Positions 51,822-60,453 of a stretch of DNA of 64,000 nucleotides are shown piece by piece. The stretch comes from Lachnospiraceae bacterium (GTDB taxonomy: Bacteria > Bacillota > Clostridia > Lachnospirales > Lachnospiraceae), in NCBI GenBank assembly GCA_017441585.1, contig JAFRWW010000057.1:1-64000 (forward strand). Direction: 5' to 3'. Numbering within the stretch: position 1 is the stretch's first letter; every line of letters begins with the position of its first letter. Below the pieces are notes generated by a model, which was not told where the DNA came from, did not search any database, and was given only the letters and a program-made list of their open reading frames with translations. Made by a program: the position numbers and the translations under genes.

Positions 51822-53318
51822 ATGAGAACAGCAGGCGTATTGATGCATATAACCAGTCTTCCCTCTCCCTACGGTATAGGTACCATGGGAGCGGCGGCTT
51901 TTGAATTCGCGGATTTTCTAAAAAAAGGGGGCCAGAAGTACTGGCAGGTCCTGCCTCTTTGCCCCACAGGTTATGGAGATAGTCCCTATCAGAGTTTTTC
52001 CACCTTTGCGGGAAATCCCTATCTCATAGACCTTGATCTTCTGAAAAAGGATAAGCTTCTCACGCAAAAAGAAATCGACGCCGTAGATTGGGAATCAGGG
52101 CCTTCGGAAGTGAATTTTGAGGCTATGTATTATAAGCGGTTCAAGCTTTTAAAGAAGGCAGTCAACAGATTTTTGAAAAAAGATGACGAGGAGTATCTCT
52201 CTTTTCTGAAAGCGGATCCTTCCTTCTGGCTGGAGGATTATGCTCTGTTCATGGCTCTTAAGGATGCTCATGGCGGCAGACCCTGGTATGAGTGGGAAGA
52301 AGATCTGCGGCTTCGTAAAAAAGCTGCCATAGCCGCGGCGAAAAAGAAATATGAAAAGGAAATCGGATTCTGGAAGGTACTTCAGTTTTTCTTTAAGCGT
52401 CAGTGGAGCGCCTTAAAAAAATACGCCAATGACAACGGGATCCTTATAATCGGTGATGTGCCCATTTATGTGGCTTATGACAGTGCCGATGTATGGGCAT
52501 CTCCCAAAGAATTTCAACTGGATAAAAAACTCTGTCCCACCGAAGTGGCGGGCTGTCCTCCGGATGCTTTTACCGCCGATGGTCAGCTCTGGGGTAATCC
52601 TCTGTATGACTGGGAAAAGATGAAAAAGGAGAACTTCTCCTGGTGGAGAAAGCGGATGGCCCACTGTTTTGATCTGTTTGACATGGTGAGGATAGACCAT
52701 TTCAGGGGCTTTTCCGGATATTACGCCATACCCTTCGGCGATAAGACCGCCAGAAACGGCCGCTGGAGAGAAGGGCCGGGCCTGGATTTTATAAAGATGC
52801 TGGGCGAGTGCGTCGACGCAAAGGGCATCAAAAACGGTATCATAGCAGAGGATCTGGGTTTCCTGACTGCAGATGTAAGGCGCCTTTTAAAGAAGTCCGG
52901 ATATCCCGGAATGAAGGTTCTGGAATTCGCCTTTGGCACCAGGGAAGGAAATGAATATCGTCCCTATCGTTATCCGGCAAAGTGTGTGGTCTACGTGGGC
53001 ACTCATGACAACGACACCGCCTGTGGCTGGATGAAGACTGCTTCGGTAACTGACCGTAAGATCGCCCGTGAAGCTCTTAACCTGACGAGAGCAGAGGGCT
53101 ACGCCTGGGGCATGATGCGCGCCATCTGGGATTCTCCTGCGGATACAGCCATAGTGCAGGCCCAGGACCTTTTGGAGCTGGGAAGCGAGGCCAGGATGAA
53201 CATTCCCTCCACCACAGGATGCAACTGGACCTGGAGAGCCCTCCCCGGAGTGTTCACCGATGAATTGGCTGAAAAGCTGCGGTCAAAGACAGAACTGTAC
53301 GGCCGTCTGAATCCATGA
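51822..53318 (+). CDS. malQ: 4-alpha-glucanotransferase (amylomaltase)
   Basis: A 498-residue GH77 enzyme that transfers glucan chains between maltodextrins. Landmarks are GVLMHITSLPSPYGIGTMG, WQVLPLCPTGYGDSPYQSFS, the nucleophile Asp in VRIDHFRGFSGYY, the acid/base Glu in IIAEDLG and VYVGTHDNDT. Length and start are typical. It follows ptsI by 48 bases and may be cotranscribed, linking sugar uptake with glycogen/maltodextrin use. Confidence 0.95.
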   Translation: MRTAGVLMHITSLPSPYGIGTMGAAAFEFADFLKKGGQKYWQVLPLCPTGYGDSPYQSFSTFAGNPYLIDLDLLKKDKLLTQKEIDAVDWESGPSEVNFEAMYYKRFKLLKKAVNRFLKKDDEEYLSFLKADPSFWLEDYALFMALKDAHGGRPWYEWEEDLRLRKKAAIAAAKKKYEKEIGFWKVLQFFFKRQWSALKKYANDNGILIIGDVPIYVAYDSADVWASPKEFQLDKKLCPTEVAGCPPDAFTADGQLWGNPLYDWEKMKKENFSWWRKRMAHCFDLFDMVRIDHFRGFSGYYAIPFGDKTARNGRWREGPGLDFIKMLGECVDAKGIKNGIIAEDLGFLTADVRRLLKKSGYPGMKVLEFAFGTREGNEYRPYRYPAKCVVYVGTHDNDTACGWMKTASVTDRKIAREALNLTRAEGYAWGMMRAIWDSPADTAIVQAQDLLELGSEARMNIPSTTGCNWTWRALPGVFTDELAEKLRSKTELYGRLNP

Positions 53319-53353
53319 CCATGTCATGTTTTACAGCGTAGATTTGATTATAT

Positions 53354-53382
53354 TTGACAATACACAAATACTAATGTAAAAT
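53354..53382 (+). promoter_or_regulatory. Promoter of tRNA-Pro
   Basis: TTGACA (53354-53359), a 17-bp spacer and TAAAAT (53377-53382). Transcription would start near 53390, before the truncated tRNA copy. Confidence 0.75.
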
Positions 53383-53399
53383 ATTTTCTTGTTGGTGAT

Positions 53400-53422
53400 C
53401 GGGGTGTGGCTCAGTTTGGTAG
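53400..53422 (+). repeat. Truncated copy of the 5' part of tRNA-Pro
   Basis: Twenty-three bases identical to the first 23 of the tRNA (acceptor strand, D stem and loop as far as GGTAG) lie 38 bp upstream of it and then break off. The 5' half was duplicated in tandem, or the copy is a scar of integration or unequal recombination. Confidence 0.8.
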
Positions 53423-53437
53423 CTGTTTTCCGATCGG

Positions 53438-53510
<73 letters not shown>

Positions 53511-53511
<1 letters not shown>

Positions 53512-53549
53512 TTAAGAAAAGGACTCCCTATGGGAGTCCTTTTCTTAAT
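53511..53549 (+). terminator. Intrinsic terminator after tRNA-Pro
   Basis: An almost perfect long stem: AAGAAAAGGACTCCC pairs with GGGAGTCCTTTTCTT around a short loop. The A/T flanks make it usable on both strands. Confidence 0.9.
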
Positions 53550-53566
53550 CCAGGTAATACAATTTA

Positions 53567-54403
53567 ATGCGCGCCCTCAAGTCCCAGATAAAAGCCGCTG
53601 TTAAGGTTAATTCCGAGCAGCTTCTTTTTAACTGGCAGCTCGGGAGAGATCTTGTGGTCAGAAAAGCGGAAGAAAAATGGGGAACAGGGATTGTCAATCA
53701 GGTCAGTCTGGACCTTCAGGCAGAGTTTCCAGAGACAAAGGGTTTTTCTGCACGAAATCTTTGGTTTATGAAGCAGTGGTACTCTTTTTATGCAACTAAC
53801 CCTGAAATAAAAGGTTTGATTTCGGACGTGGAAAACCAAATAAATGTAAGCAATGAAAAACTGAACCAACTTGGTTCAGAAATTCAAGAGGGAAAACTGA
53901 ACCAACTTGATTCAGAATTGATGTCTCCCGCAATATTTGCATTTGTGCCGTGGAAACATCATGTTTTGATCATGCAGAAATCAAAAAGTGTAGGAGAAGC
54001 GTTATTCTATGTTCAAAAGACAGTTGAAGGAAATCTTAGCCGAAATACCCTGGATTCTAACAATCCGCCAATCCGCCAATCGGCGGTTTCGGCGGATTTG
54101 AAGGAAAGACATCAGCAGATATTATCAGTTATGGAGACTGGCAGGAAATATAGCTCTGATGAAGTGGCAGAACTGGTAGGATTAAAGATTTCTCGAACCA
54201 AACAACTCCTAAAGGAACTTACAGATTCAGGTAAAGTGGAAGCAAGCGGAGGCACAAGAGGAAAAAGATATAAAGCCCGAAGTCAAGTAAAGAATTTATG
54301 CGAACTTTCGCATAATGGATGGAATCTGCTGATCCGCCAATCGGTAGATTCGGCAGATTTAAAAATGGCACGTAAATATATATGCCTGGAAAAAATAGTG
54401 TAA
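53567..54403 (+). pseudogene. Chimeric ORF: DUF1016 N-domain joined to a winged-helix tail
   Basis: Residues 1 to about 160 match the DUF1016 (YhcG-type) N-terminal domain: NSEQLLFNWQLGRDLVVRK, GFSARNLWFMKQWYSFY, LIMQKSKSVGEALFYVQKT, ending NLSRNTL. The PDDEXK nuclease domain that normally follows is absent. Instead, from about 165, NPPIRQSAVSADLKERHQQI and SRTKQLLKELTDSGKVEASG resemble the C-terminal winged helix of AlbA_2/AAA-4-type ATP-binding proteins. The first residues of DUF1016 are also missing and there is no ribosome site. I read it as a deletion-created fusion of two island genes. Confidence 0.6.
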
Positions 54404-54427
54404 ACGAAAAATAAAAAGATGGGTATG

Positions 54428-55540
54428 ATGAAAAAAATTATCATGATAGTATCTTTGGGTATTGGATTGTTACTATGTGTTTCATGTGATCGTGTAGTTA
54501 AACAACCGTCGTATAAGAAAGTTGATTGTGTAGGAACAATACCACCTGAGTTTGAGACTATAGTTAAGGACAATCTTTTTGAAGGTGTTACTGCTTTTTC
54601 GGATAGATTGTTCAAAATTGAAATGATTGCGGAAGGCAATGATCAGCAAACGCAGGAACAGAGAATCATAATGATGGATCTTTATGGTAAAGAACTTGTG
54701 GAGTACATGATAAAGATTGATGATGATCATCACGTTAATTCGCTTACAGCGACAGATGATGGGGGTTTTCTGTTTGTGCTTGGATTTTTTGATCATTATT
54801 CTCATGATAAAGATTTATGGGCGAGTGCAAACGGATTTGCATCAAGAGTGATCAAGTGTGACAAAAATGGAAAACTTCAGTTTGATACAGCGCTCGAAGG
54901 AATTGAGGGAAGCGCTTTATCTCATTGTTATGAACAGAATGGTAGTTATTATTTATTTGGAACGTATGATGCGGCAAAGGAACCTGAAAAACGTGAATCA
55001 GATGTATTTATTGTAAAATTAGATTATCATGGTAAACAGATTAAGGATAGGTTGATAAGAGGCAGTGATTTTGACAGTTTAGATTATGTTAAAAAGAATA
55101 GCGGTGGATTTCTATTATCAATAAGATCACAATCTGATGATGGTGATTTTTCGGGTTCTGATTCGGGTGGATATGGAGTTGATTGGATTGTAAATTTGGA
55201 TCAAGATCTTGAAATAAAGGAGAAGAAGAAAACGGACGGAAGTGATTATTATAAAGTCAGAATCGGTGAGAAAAATGGTGTGTCTGTATATTTGGATGAG
55301 ATTGTACCCAAGAACTTTGATGCGGGAAATCCGACAGCATATATTGATTATGGAGAGTATTATCTGATTGTTTCAGAAAACAAGACCGGTGTATATGAAC
55401 ATCCTCCACTTTATATCAGTAATATGTTGTATTACACAGAAACTGTTTATTCTGCTTATGATCAAAACGGAAATCTTATTTTCAGAACCGCAGTCGATTC
55501 TACGCCGGATTATTCAGAGATAATAGAAAAATTCAGCTAA
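54428..55540 (+). CDS. Predicted lipoprotein, unknown function
   Basis: About 370 residues. The N-terminus MKKIIMIVSLGIGLLLCVSC looks like a lipoprotein signal with Cys20 or so as the lipidated residue, although position -3 is Cys rather than Leu/Val. The mature part is beta-rich with repeated G-x-x-Y-L-F-G / G-G-F-L-L-S-like strands, reminiscent of a beta-propeller. ATGs at 54419 and 54425 are alternatives; no clear ribosome site distinguishes them. A+T-rich codon usage agrees with the rest of this accessory block. The family is not recognised. Confidence 0.65.
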   Translation: MKKIIMIVSLGIGLLLCVSCDRVVKQPSYKKVDCVGTIPPEFETIVKDNLFEGVTAFSDRLFKIEMIAEGNDQQTQEQRIIMMDLYGKELVEYMIKIDDDHHVNSLTATDDGGFLFVLGFFDHYSHDKDLWASANGFASRVIKCDKNGKLQFDTALEGIEGSALSHCYEQNGSYYLFGTYDAAKEPEKRESDVFIVKLDYHGKQIKDRLIRGSDFDSLDYVKKNSGGFLLSIRSQSDDGDFSGSDSGGYGVDWIVNLDQDLEIKEKKKTDGSDYYKVRIGEKNGVSVYLDEIVPKNFDAGNPTAYIDYGEYYLIVSENKTGVYEHPPLYISNMLYYTETVYSAYDQNGNLIFRTAVDSTPDYSEIIEKFS

Positions 55541-55626
55541 TTTTGTTGGTACAAATCAGTTTACAGGCACAAACTGTTTTTTGTATCGAAAAAAGACGGA
55601 TTATATTATGGATATGGAGAAAACTA

Positions 55627-56964
55627 ATGGGTGCATGGAGTACAAGTGTAGCGGGCAATGATACGGCACAGGATTTAAAAATAGAATATACATGTGCGTT
55701 TTATTATTATGATAAGGAAGAAGCCTTAAGACGGATAGAAGATTATGCTGCGAGAAACGGGTATACTGTCGATGATCCACAGGAGTACTGTGATTATGTT
55801 TATTCGCTGGCTGATTTTATGTGGCGTAATGGTATTTTGACGGATGAGATAAGGGATAGAGCCGTTAAAATGATAGAAGATGGTTTTGGTCTTGAGTTAT
55901 GGGAAGAAGCAGGGGAGAAGACTCTTAATTCCAGAAAAAAAGCGCTTGAGTCATTTAAACAGAAGATCATGTCCCCAATGGGAAAAGAAAAAAAGATAAA
56001 ACCGAAGGCGTATACTGAAAAATTGTTTGAGCCCGGGGATGTCATTGCAATAAAACTGTTGATCTCAGGAAAAAAATATGCTGATCATGCAAAGGTGATG
56101 GTTGAGATCCCTGAAGAGGAATTTCAAAAATATGACGGTAAATATGTTTTGATACAAAAGGTGTGTGATCATCTTTCATGGACTTCTAGTCTGGTTCCGG
56201 AAGTAAAGGATCATTGGCCCATATTCAGATTGATGGAAGGGGTTTATGATGAGATTCCGAAAATTACGGAGTGGAGTGATTTAAAGACCACTTCTTTTAT
56301 AGATTACGGTTGTATCGGAACATATTTTTCCTGTGAAGGCAGTATTTCTTATTTTAAGAAAAGAAAGTATGTTGTTTTGGGAAACTACAGTCTTGATATT
56401 TCACCTGAAACGATAAATGCATTAAGTTCCGGTATGGAAGCTAACAATTTATGGTTTGGTATTAATCGCCCGTGGTATAATGCAGAGTCATTTTTAGTGG
56501 CATCGTTGAGAGTTGTTTTTTCTGAGGAAAAATATACCGGACAATTACAGGAACAAACAGAACTAATATATGGTTCGATCAGGTGCTTATCTAGTGATTA
56601 TTCCATAACAGATGCTGAAAATGAAATGAGATACAGGGAAACCATGGATGAATATATGTCCGATATGACGGAAACTATTTCTAAGGGCGGACAAATATAT
56701 GTACTCAAAATCGATTCTAAGATCATTGGTTTAGGTATTGCCTTGAATGATGAGATACTGTATCTGTTTATGATGAACATTTATCAGCACTGTTCACTGG
56801 GCACAAGGTTGGTAAATTATATGATCAATGCTGATCCGACTTTGAAAAAGATGAGGATTCATCGCCTGGCAAGAAATACCTTTAAGCGAAATGGCTGGAA
56901 GAATATCAGAGTCAGTGATATTTTGAAGAATATTTGCCATAAGTGTAATCTTCAGTTTGTATAA
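55627..56964 (+). CDS. Protein with DUF4259-like N-terminus, unknown function
   Basis: About 445 residues. The start MGAWSTSVAGNDTAQDL is like DUF4259 proteins (MGAWG-x-x-x-x-x-N-D-x-A). A basic linker (KKIKPKAY) precedes a domain with FEPGDVIAIKL, a feature of immunity-type proteins. The C-terminal 100 residues (GQIYVLKIDSKIIGLGIAL) could be a divergent acetyltransferase-like fold, but this is weak. ATG 55627 is chosen because GGAGA lies six bases upstream; the frame is open further 5' without a site. Confidence 0.6.
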   Translation: MGAWSTSVAGNDTAQDLKIEYTCAFYYYDKEEALRRIEDYAARNGYTVDDPQEYCDYVYSLADFMWRNGILTDEIRDRAVKMIEDGFGLELWEEAGEKTLNSRKKALESFKQKIMSPMGKEKKIKPKAYTEKLFEPGDVIAIKLLISGKKYADHAKVMVEIPEEEFQKYDGKYVLIQKVCDHLSWTSSLVPEVKDHWPIFRLMEGVYDEIPKITEWSDLKTTSFIDYGCIGTYFSCEGSISYFKKRKYVVLGNYSLDISPETINALSSGMEANNLWFGINRPWYNAESFLVASLRVVFSEEKYTGQLQEQTELIYGSIRCLSSDYSITDAENEMRYRETMDEYMSDMTETISKGGQIYVLKIDSKIIGLGIALNDEILYLFMMNIYQHCSLGTRLVNYMINADPTLKKMRIHRLARNTFKRNGWKNIRVSDILKNICHKCNLQFV

Positions 56965-57011
56965 CCAAAGTGAAGATTGTCAGAGAAAAGCCGGATTAGT
57001 TATAGGCGGGT

Positions 57012-58067
57012 TTATTGATCAACCCAAAACCTGGCGATCTGGTCAAAGCGTGGCAGTATCAGTGACAGGTAACCGTATTTTGATACGTCTATGAGTCCTC
57101 TTCGTTTTAAGCGGTCTCTGTATACTGACATCTGTGAGTCTGTCAATGATAAGCTGTTTCGGATATCTTTGTTTTTCATCTCTCCGTTTATGACCAGAAG
57201 AGAAAGAATCTGTTTTTCTTTCTCAGGAAGTTCGTGCCATATTTTTTCGTAAACGTATTCACTGAGCATTTCATCATACTCATCGATCAGATCTTCCGGT
57301 TTTTTGCCTTTTTTGTTCTGATATATGTTTTCCCAATACAGGTATCCTAAAACCTGATAAGCATAAGCATATCCGTTAGTCAGATTTGCCATGGTTTTTG
57401 CGGTGTCATCATTAAGATTGAATACTTTTCTGTAACTTCGGGCAATTGAAAACAGATTAAGCGGTTCAAGATATATTTTGGGAGCACGATATAAAAAAGT
57501 CAGAGTTTTTTCATTTTGAAGATTATTTATATTTTCGTATAGTCCGGTCATAAGTAGAAATATGGGATATTTTTTTCTGAGAAGGATCTGATAAACTCCG
57601 GAAAACAGTTTTACATTTTCGTTGTTGACGATTTCATCGATGGCTATAAGAACCTTGTAATTTTTCTTTTTTAATTCATCAAACAGTTTTTCCAGGGCAG
57701 TTGTGATATCAAACACCGGAGTTGAATTCTTTAATGAGATACCTATGCCCAAGGCAGATAGATCGATCTTTGCATCAATGAACAGATTCTGCAGGGATTT
57801 TCTACTGTACAAATGTGCGGCTATGGAATTAAGGATATCCATATCCGGTGATATATTGATCACTATCCAGTCCTTCTTTTTTTCAAATGTTTCCGTGATG
57901 TTTGAGAGCATAACGGTTTTTCCGGCGCCTCTTACTCCTGAGAGCATAAATAAGTAACTGGAGGGCGATTCATCTGAAAAACTATCAATGATCTTATTTA
58001 TCTGTTGGGGTCTTGTTATGTATTCTTTTGGTTCCATCCCAAAGGAAAGTGAAAACGGATTTGACAT
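57012..58067 (-). CDS. AAA-family ATPase with C-terminal winged helix
   Basis: A 351-residue protein. Walker A is GVRGAGKT near residue 45; Walker B is KVLIAIDEI near 140; a lid region with LTNGYAYAYQVLGYLYWEN follows, and the C-terminal winged helix (about 280-345) has LSLLVINGEMKNKDIRNSLS. The build is that of archaeal-type (PF01637-like) or Orc1/Cdc6-like ATPases, which bind DNA through the winged helix. Its upstream region carries five phased GTTATAAC palindromes, which may be its own operator. The start is supported by AGGAAG just upstream on the minus strand. Confidence 0.8.
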   Translation of the reverse strand: MSNPFSLSFGMEPKEYITRPQQINKIIDSFSDESPSSYLFMLSGVRGAGKTVMLSNITETFEKKKDWIVINISPDMDILNSIAAHLYSRKSLQNLFIDAKIDLSALGIGISLKNSTPVFDITTALEKLFDELKKKNYKVLIAIDEIVNNENVKLFSGVYQILLRKKYPIFLLMTGLYENINNLQNEKTLTFLYRAPKIYLEPLNLFSIARSYRKVFNLNDDTAKTMANLTNGYAYAYQVLGYLYWENIYQNKKGKKPEDLIDEYDEMLSEYVYEKIWHELPEKEKQILSLLVINGEMKNKDIRNSLSLTDSQMSVYRDRLKRRGLIDVSKYGYLSLILPRFDQIARFWVDQ

Positions 58068-58089
58068 TTTTCTTCCTCATAAAAATTCA

Positions 58090-58157
58090 GTTATAACTTT
58101 TGACTTTTGGTTATAACTGGTTATAACTTTGCGCTTTCAGTTATAACTGGTTATAAC
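58090..58157. repeat. Five phased GTTATAAC palindromes between the ATPase gene and birA
   Basis: The perfect 8-bp palindrome GTTATAAC occurs at 58090, 58110, 58120, 58140 and 58150, that is at steps of 20, 10, 20 and 10 bp, so all face one side of the helix. A sixth near copy, GTTATAAT, lies at 58238 within the birA -10 region. The array is a likely operator in the divergent control region. Confidence 0.8.
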
Positions 58158-58259
58158 TTTTTATATTATATCATATCTGTTTAAAAGTGCAATAAAAATA
58201 GTAAGCAAAGATATCAGTGAAAATCAGTTGCTTTTTTGTTATAATCATACTTAATCATT

Positions 58260-59042
58260 ATGAATACATCTGAAAAAGTGTTGTTTATACTTGAATCAAA
58301 TAAAGCCGCCTATACTTCCGGGGAAGAGATGGCGGGGCAGTGCGGTGTTTCGAGGAATGCTGTCTGGAAAGCCATAAGAGATCTTCGTGAGAAAGGTTAT
58401 GACATAGAGGCGATCAGTAACAAAGGCTACAGGCTGGCACAAAACACTGATATTATATCTGCCGAGGGAATAAGAGCCGGATTACCCAAGGATCTCAGGA
58501 ATGTCGATATATTTGTGTATGACAGTCTGGATTCCACAAGTGATACGGCCAAAGAACTTGCCATGAAAGGCGCATCCGGCGGGACAGTCGTCGTTGCAGT
58601 GACACAGACCGGCGGGAGAGGCCGGAAGGATCACTCTTTCTTTTCTCCTGAGGGTGGGCTTTATATGAGCGTTATATTAAAGCCGGAATCGCTACCCGGT
58701 ACAGATAGCAAAGAGATTACCTCTTTTGTGGGAAGCGCTGTGGTCAATGCAATAAATGAACTCACAGGTATAGAGCCTTACATTGAAGGCATTAATGACC
58801 TGTATGTTAATGGGAAAAAAATATGCGGTATCCTGCTTGAATCCGGAAGCGAATTTGACAGTAACACCCTGCAGTGGGTAGTGGCGGGAATAGGCATAAA
58901 TTTTGATTCGGATATAAGTAGTTTTCCTGAGGAGATCAAAGAAAGAGCTTCCAGTCTGTTTGATACCGGTAAAGCCACAGTTACAAAAAATATGCTTATT
59001 GCAAAAATACTTGAGAGAATGTTTGATTGTCAACCGAAATAA
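58260..59042 (+). CDS. birA: BirA-type biotin repressor/ligase with N-terminal HTH
   Basis: A 260-residue protein. A winged helix (about 1-60: GEEMAGQCGVSRNAVWKAIR, KGYDIEAISNKGYRL) is fused to a BirA catalytic domain: DSLDSTSDTAKELA, GGRGRKDHSFFSPEGGLYMS, NDLYVNGKKICGILLE, VAGIGINF. The biotin loop departs from GRGRRGRxW and the KWPND motif is EGIND, so ligase activity may be reduced. The C-terminal SH3-like domain is short or missing. TATAAT at 58240-58245 puts the transcript start a few bases before the ATG. Biotin operator and bioY follow, so it probably senses biotinyl-AMP and represses bioY. Confidence 0.85.
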   Translation: MNTSEKVLFILESNKAAYTSGEEMAGQCGVSRNAVWKAIRDLREKGYDIEAISNKGYRLAQNTDIISAEGIRAGLPKDLRNVDIFVYDSLDSTSDTAKELAMKGASGGTVVVAVTQTGGRGRKDHSFFSPEGGLYMSVILKPESLPGTDSKEITSFVGSAVVNAINELTGIEPYIEGINDLYVNGKKICGILLESGSEFDSNTLQWVVAGIGINFDSDISSFPEEIKERASSLFDTGKATVTKNMLIAKILERMFDCQPK

Positions 59043-59059
59043 CATGAATGGTTGACAAT
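59026..59059 (+). promoter_or_regulatory. BirA operator upstream of bioY
   Basis: ATTGTCAACC (59026-59035) and GGTTGACAAT (59050-59059) form a perfect 10-bp inverted repeat with a 14-bp spacer, matching the BirA box pattern. The left arm lies in the last codons of birA, and TTGACA in the right arm (59052-59057) probably serves as the bioY -35 hexamer. Confidence 0.85.
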
Positions 59060-59142
59060 TTCTTTTTCCTGTGATACCTTCATATATGCACTTGTGGAAC
59101 CAAATTTCATGAATGCAAGTATTTGAAGGAGGATCGGACATT

Positions 59143-59718
59143 ATGAGTAATGTATGTTCAGTTAAGGCAGGAACAGAGATAAAAGCGTTAGACCTGGTTT
59201 ATATCTCGATAGGAGCAGCTTTGATAGCTGTATGTTCCTGGATCAGTATACCTACAGCAGTTCCGTTTACGCTTCAGACCTTTGCGGTGTTTTTTGTACT
59301 GCTACTTTTGGGAGGAGAGAGAGGTACCATTGCAACACTTATATATGTGCTGCTTGGAGCGGTTGGCCTACCGGTTTTTGCCGGATTTAAAGGAGGCGTC
59401 GGAATACTTTTCGGAAATACAGGCGGATATATTTTGGGATTTTTGTTTATTGGCCTAATATATACGCTGTTCATGAGATTGCCTAAGAAAACGATGCTTA
59501 TTAAGGTGGCGGCTCTTGTTCTGGGACTTGCGGTCTGCTATGCATTTGGAACGGCCTGGTTTATGTATGTTTATATGCGAAATAGCGGAGACGTCGGGCT
59601 GATCACGGTTCTTGGCTGGTGTGTATTTCCGTTTATCATTCCGGATCTGATAAAGATGGCACTCGCTGTAGTGATCGCAAAGAGAATAGAGCCTGCGATC
59701 AAGACAGGGCCCATCTAA
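59143..59718 (+). CDS. bioY: BioY, substrate-binding subunit of the biotin ECF transporter
   Basis: A 191-residue membrane protein with six helices that binds biotin for uptake, either alone or with EcfAT energising proteins (not in this window). The motifs WISIPTAVPFTLQTFAVFF, LGAVGLPVFAGFKGGVGILF and GNTGGYILGFL define the family. AAGGAGG lies ten bases before ATG 59143. It is directly after the BirA operator, so expression should fall when biotin is plentiful. Its 3' end overlaps by four bases the convergent gene. Confidence 0.95.
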   Translation: MSNVCSVKAGTEIKALDLVYISIGAALIAVCSWISIPTAVPFTLQTFAVFFVLLLLGGERGTIATLIYVLLGAVGLPVFAGFKGGVGILFGNTGGYILGFLFIGLIYTLFMRLPKKTMLIKVAALVLGLAVCYAFGTAWFMYVYMRNSGDVGLITVLGWCVFPFIIPDLIKMALAVVIAKRIEPAIKTGPI

Positions 59719-60365
59719 TAATATGATGAAGTGGGTATATTGGACCACATTTGATACTTCTTAAGGTCGACTCTGCCATCAATCACTTCGATTCCTTCTG
59801 CCTTAAGCAGTTCGCCCTGCTTCCATGCGCCGCCGAAGGCAAACTCTCCTGCAAGTTCACCCTTTGAATTCATCACGCGGTAGCAGGGGATGCCATCAGG
59901 GTCGGGGTTTTTGTGCAGGGCGTTTCCCACCGCGCGGGCCATCTTTCTGTCACCGGCCATTTGTGCTATTTGAGCATAGGTGGCCACCTGTCCGTAAGGA
60001 ATCTGTTTTACCGCATCGTAAATCCTTTTTGAAGGGCTGTCGGATATCAGGTCATAACTCTCTGCGATCATTAATCTGATATCCTTATCGGGTATGCTTC
60101 CGTCCAGAATGATGGTGTTCCAGTGCTTTTTATTCTGATGATATCCCGGAATGACGGACTTATAAATCTCACGCCAAAAGAAGGCTTTATCCGGGTCTGT
60201 CTTTACATTGAGATTGACGTATCCTTCTCTTTCATATGTCCATAAAAAAGCCTTGTCGTTTCCCTTGTATCTGATAAGCTGCCAGTTATCATCATGAAAC
60301 GGAGCATCCTGATATGTATCCGGAAAGGACAGTCCATATTTTAATACTTCTTCTCTTGTTTTCAT
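59715..60365 (-). CDS. MmcQ/YjbR domain fused to an MGMT-type alkyltransferase domain
   Basis: A 216-residue fusion. Residues 1 to about 110 are an MmcQ/YjbR DNA-binding-like domain (FPDTYQDAPFHDDNWQLIRY, FFWREIYKSVIPGYHQNKKH). Residues about 115-205 are the O6-alkylguanine transferase catalytic domain (IYDAVKQIPYGQVATYAQIA, MARAVGNALHKNP). The active site reads IPCYRV rather than IPCHRV: the Cys is kept and the neighbouring His is Tyr. It probably repairs or recognises alkylated DNA; the Tyr makes the chemistry uncertain. Confidence 0.88.
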   Translation of the reverse strand: MKTREEVLKYGLSFPDTYQDAPFHDDNWQLIRYKGNDKAFLWTYEREGYVNLNVKTDPDKAFFWREIYKSVIPGYHQNKKHWNTIILDGSIPDKDIRLMIAESYDLISDSPSKRIYDAVKQIPYGQVATYAQIAQMAGDRKMARAVGNALHKNPDPDGIPCYRVMNSKGELAGEFAFGGAWKQGELLKAEGIEVIDGRVDLKKYQMWSNIPTSSYY

Positions 60366-60453
60366 TCCTGTGATCGACCTTTCATGCAGCGGAAAGCAGT
60401 TTTATACTCTTATTGTTGAGGTTTTCATCGCATGTCACGGCTTTGTAACGTGA

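Noticed and set aside
58090..58157. CRISPR array
   Set aside because: Eight-base palindromes at 10-20 bp steps have no spacers of CRISPR length and no cas genes are present.
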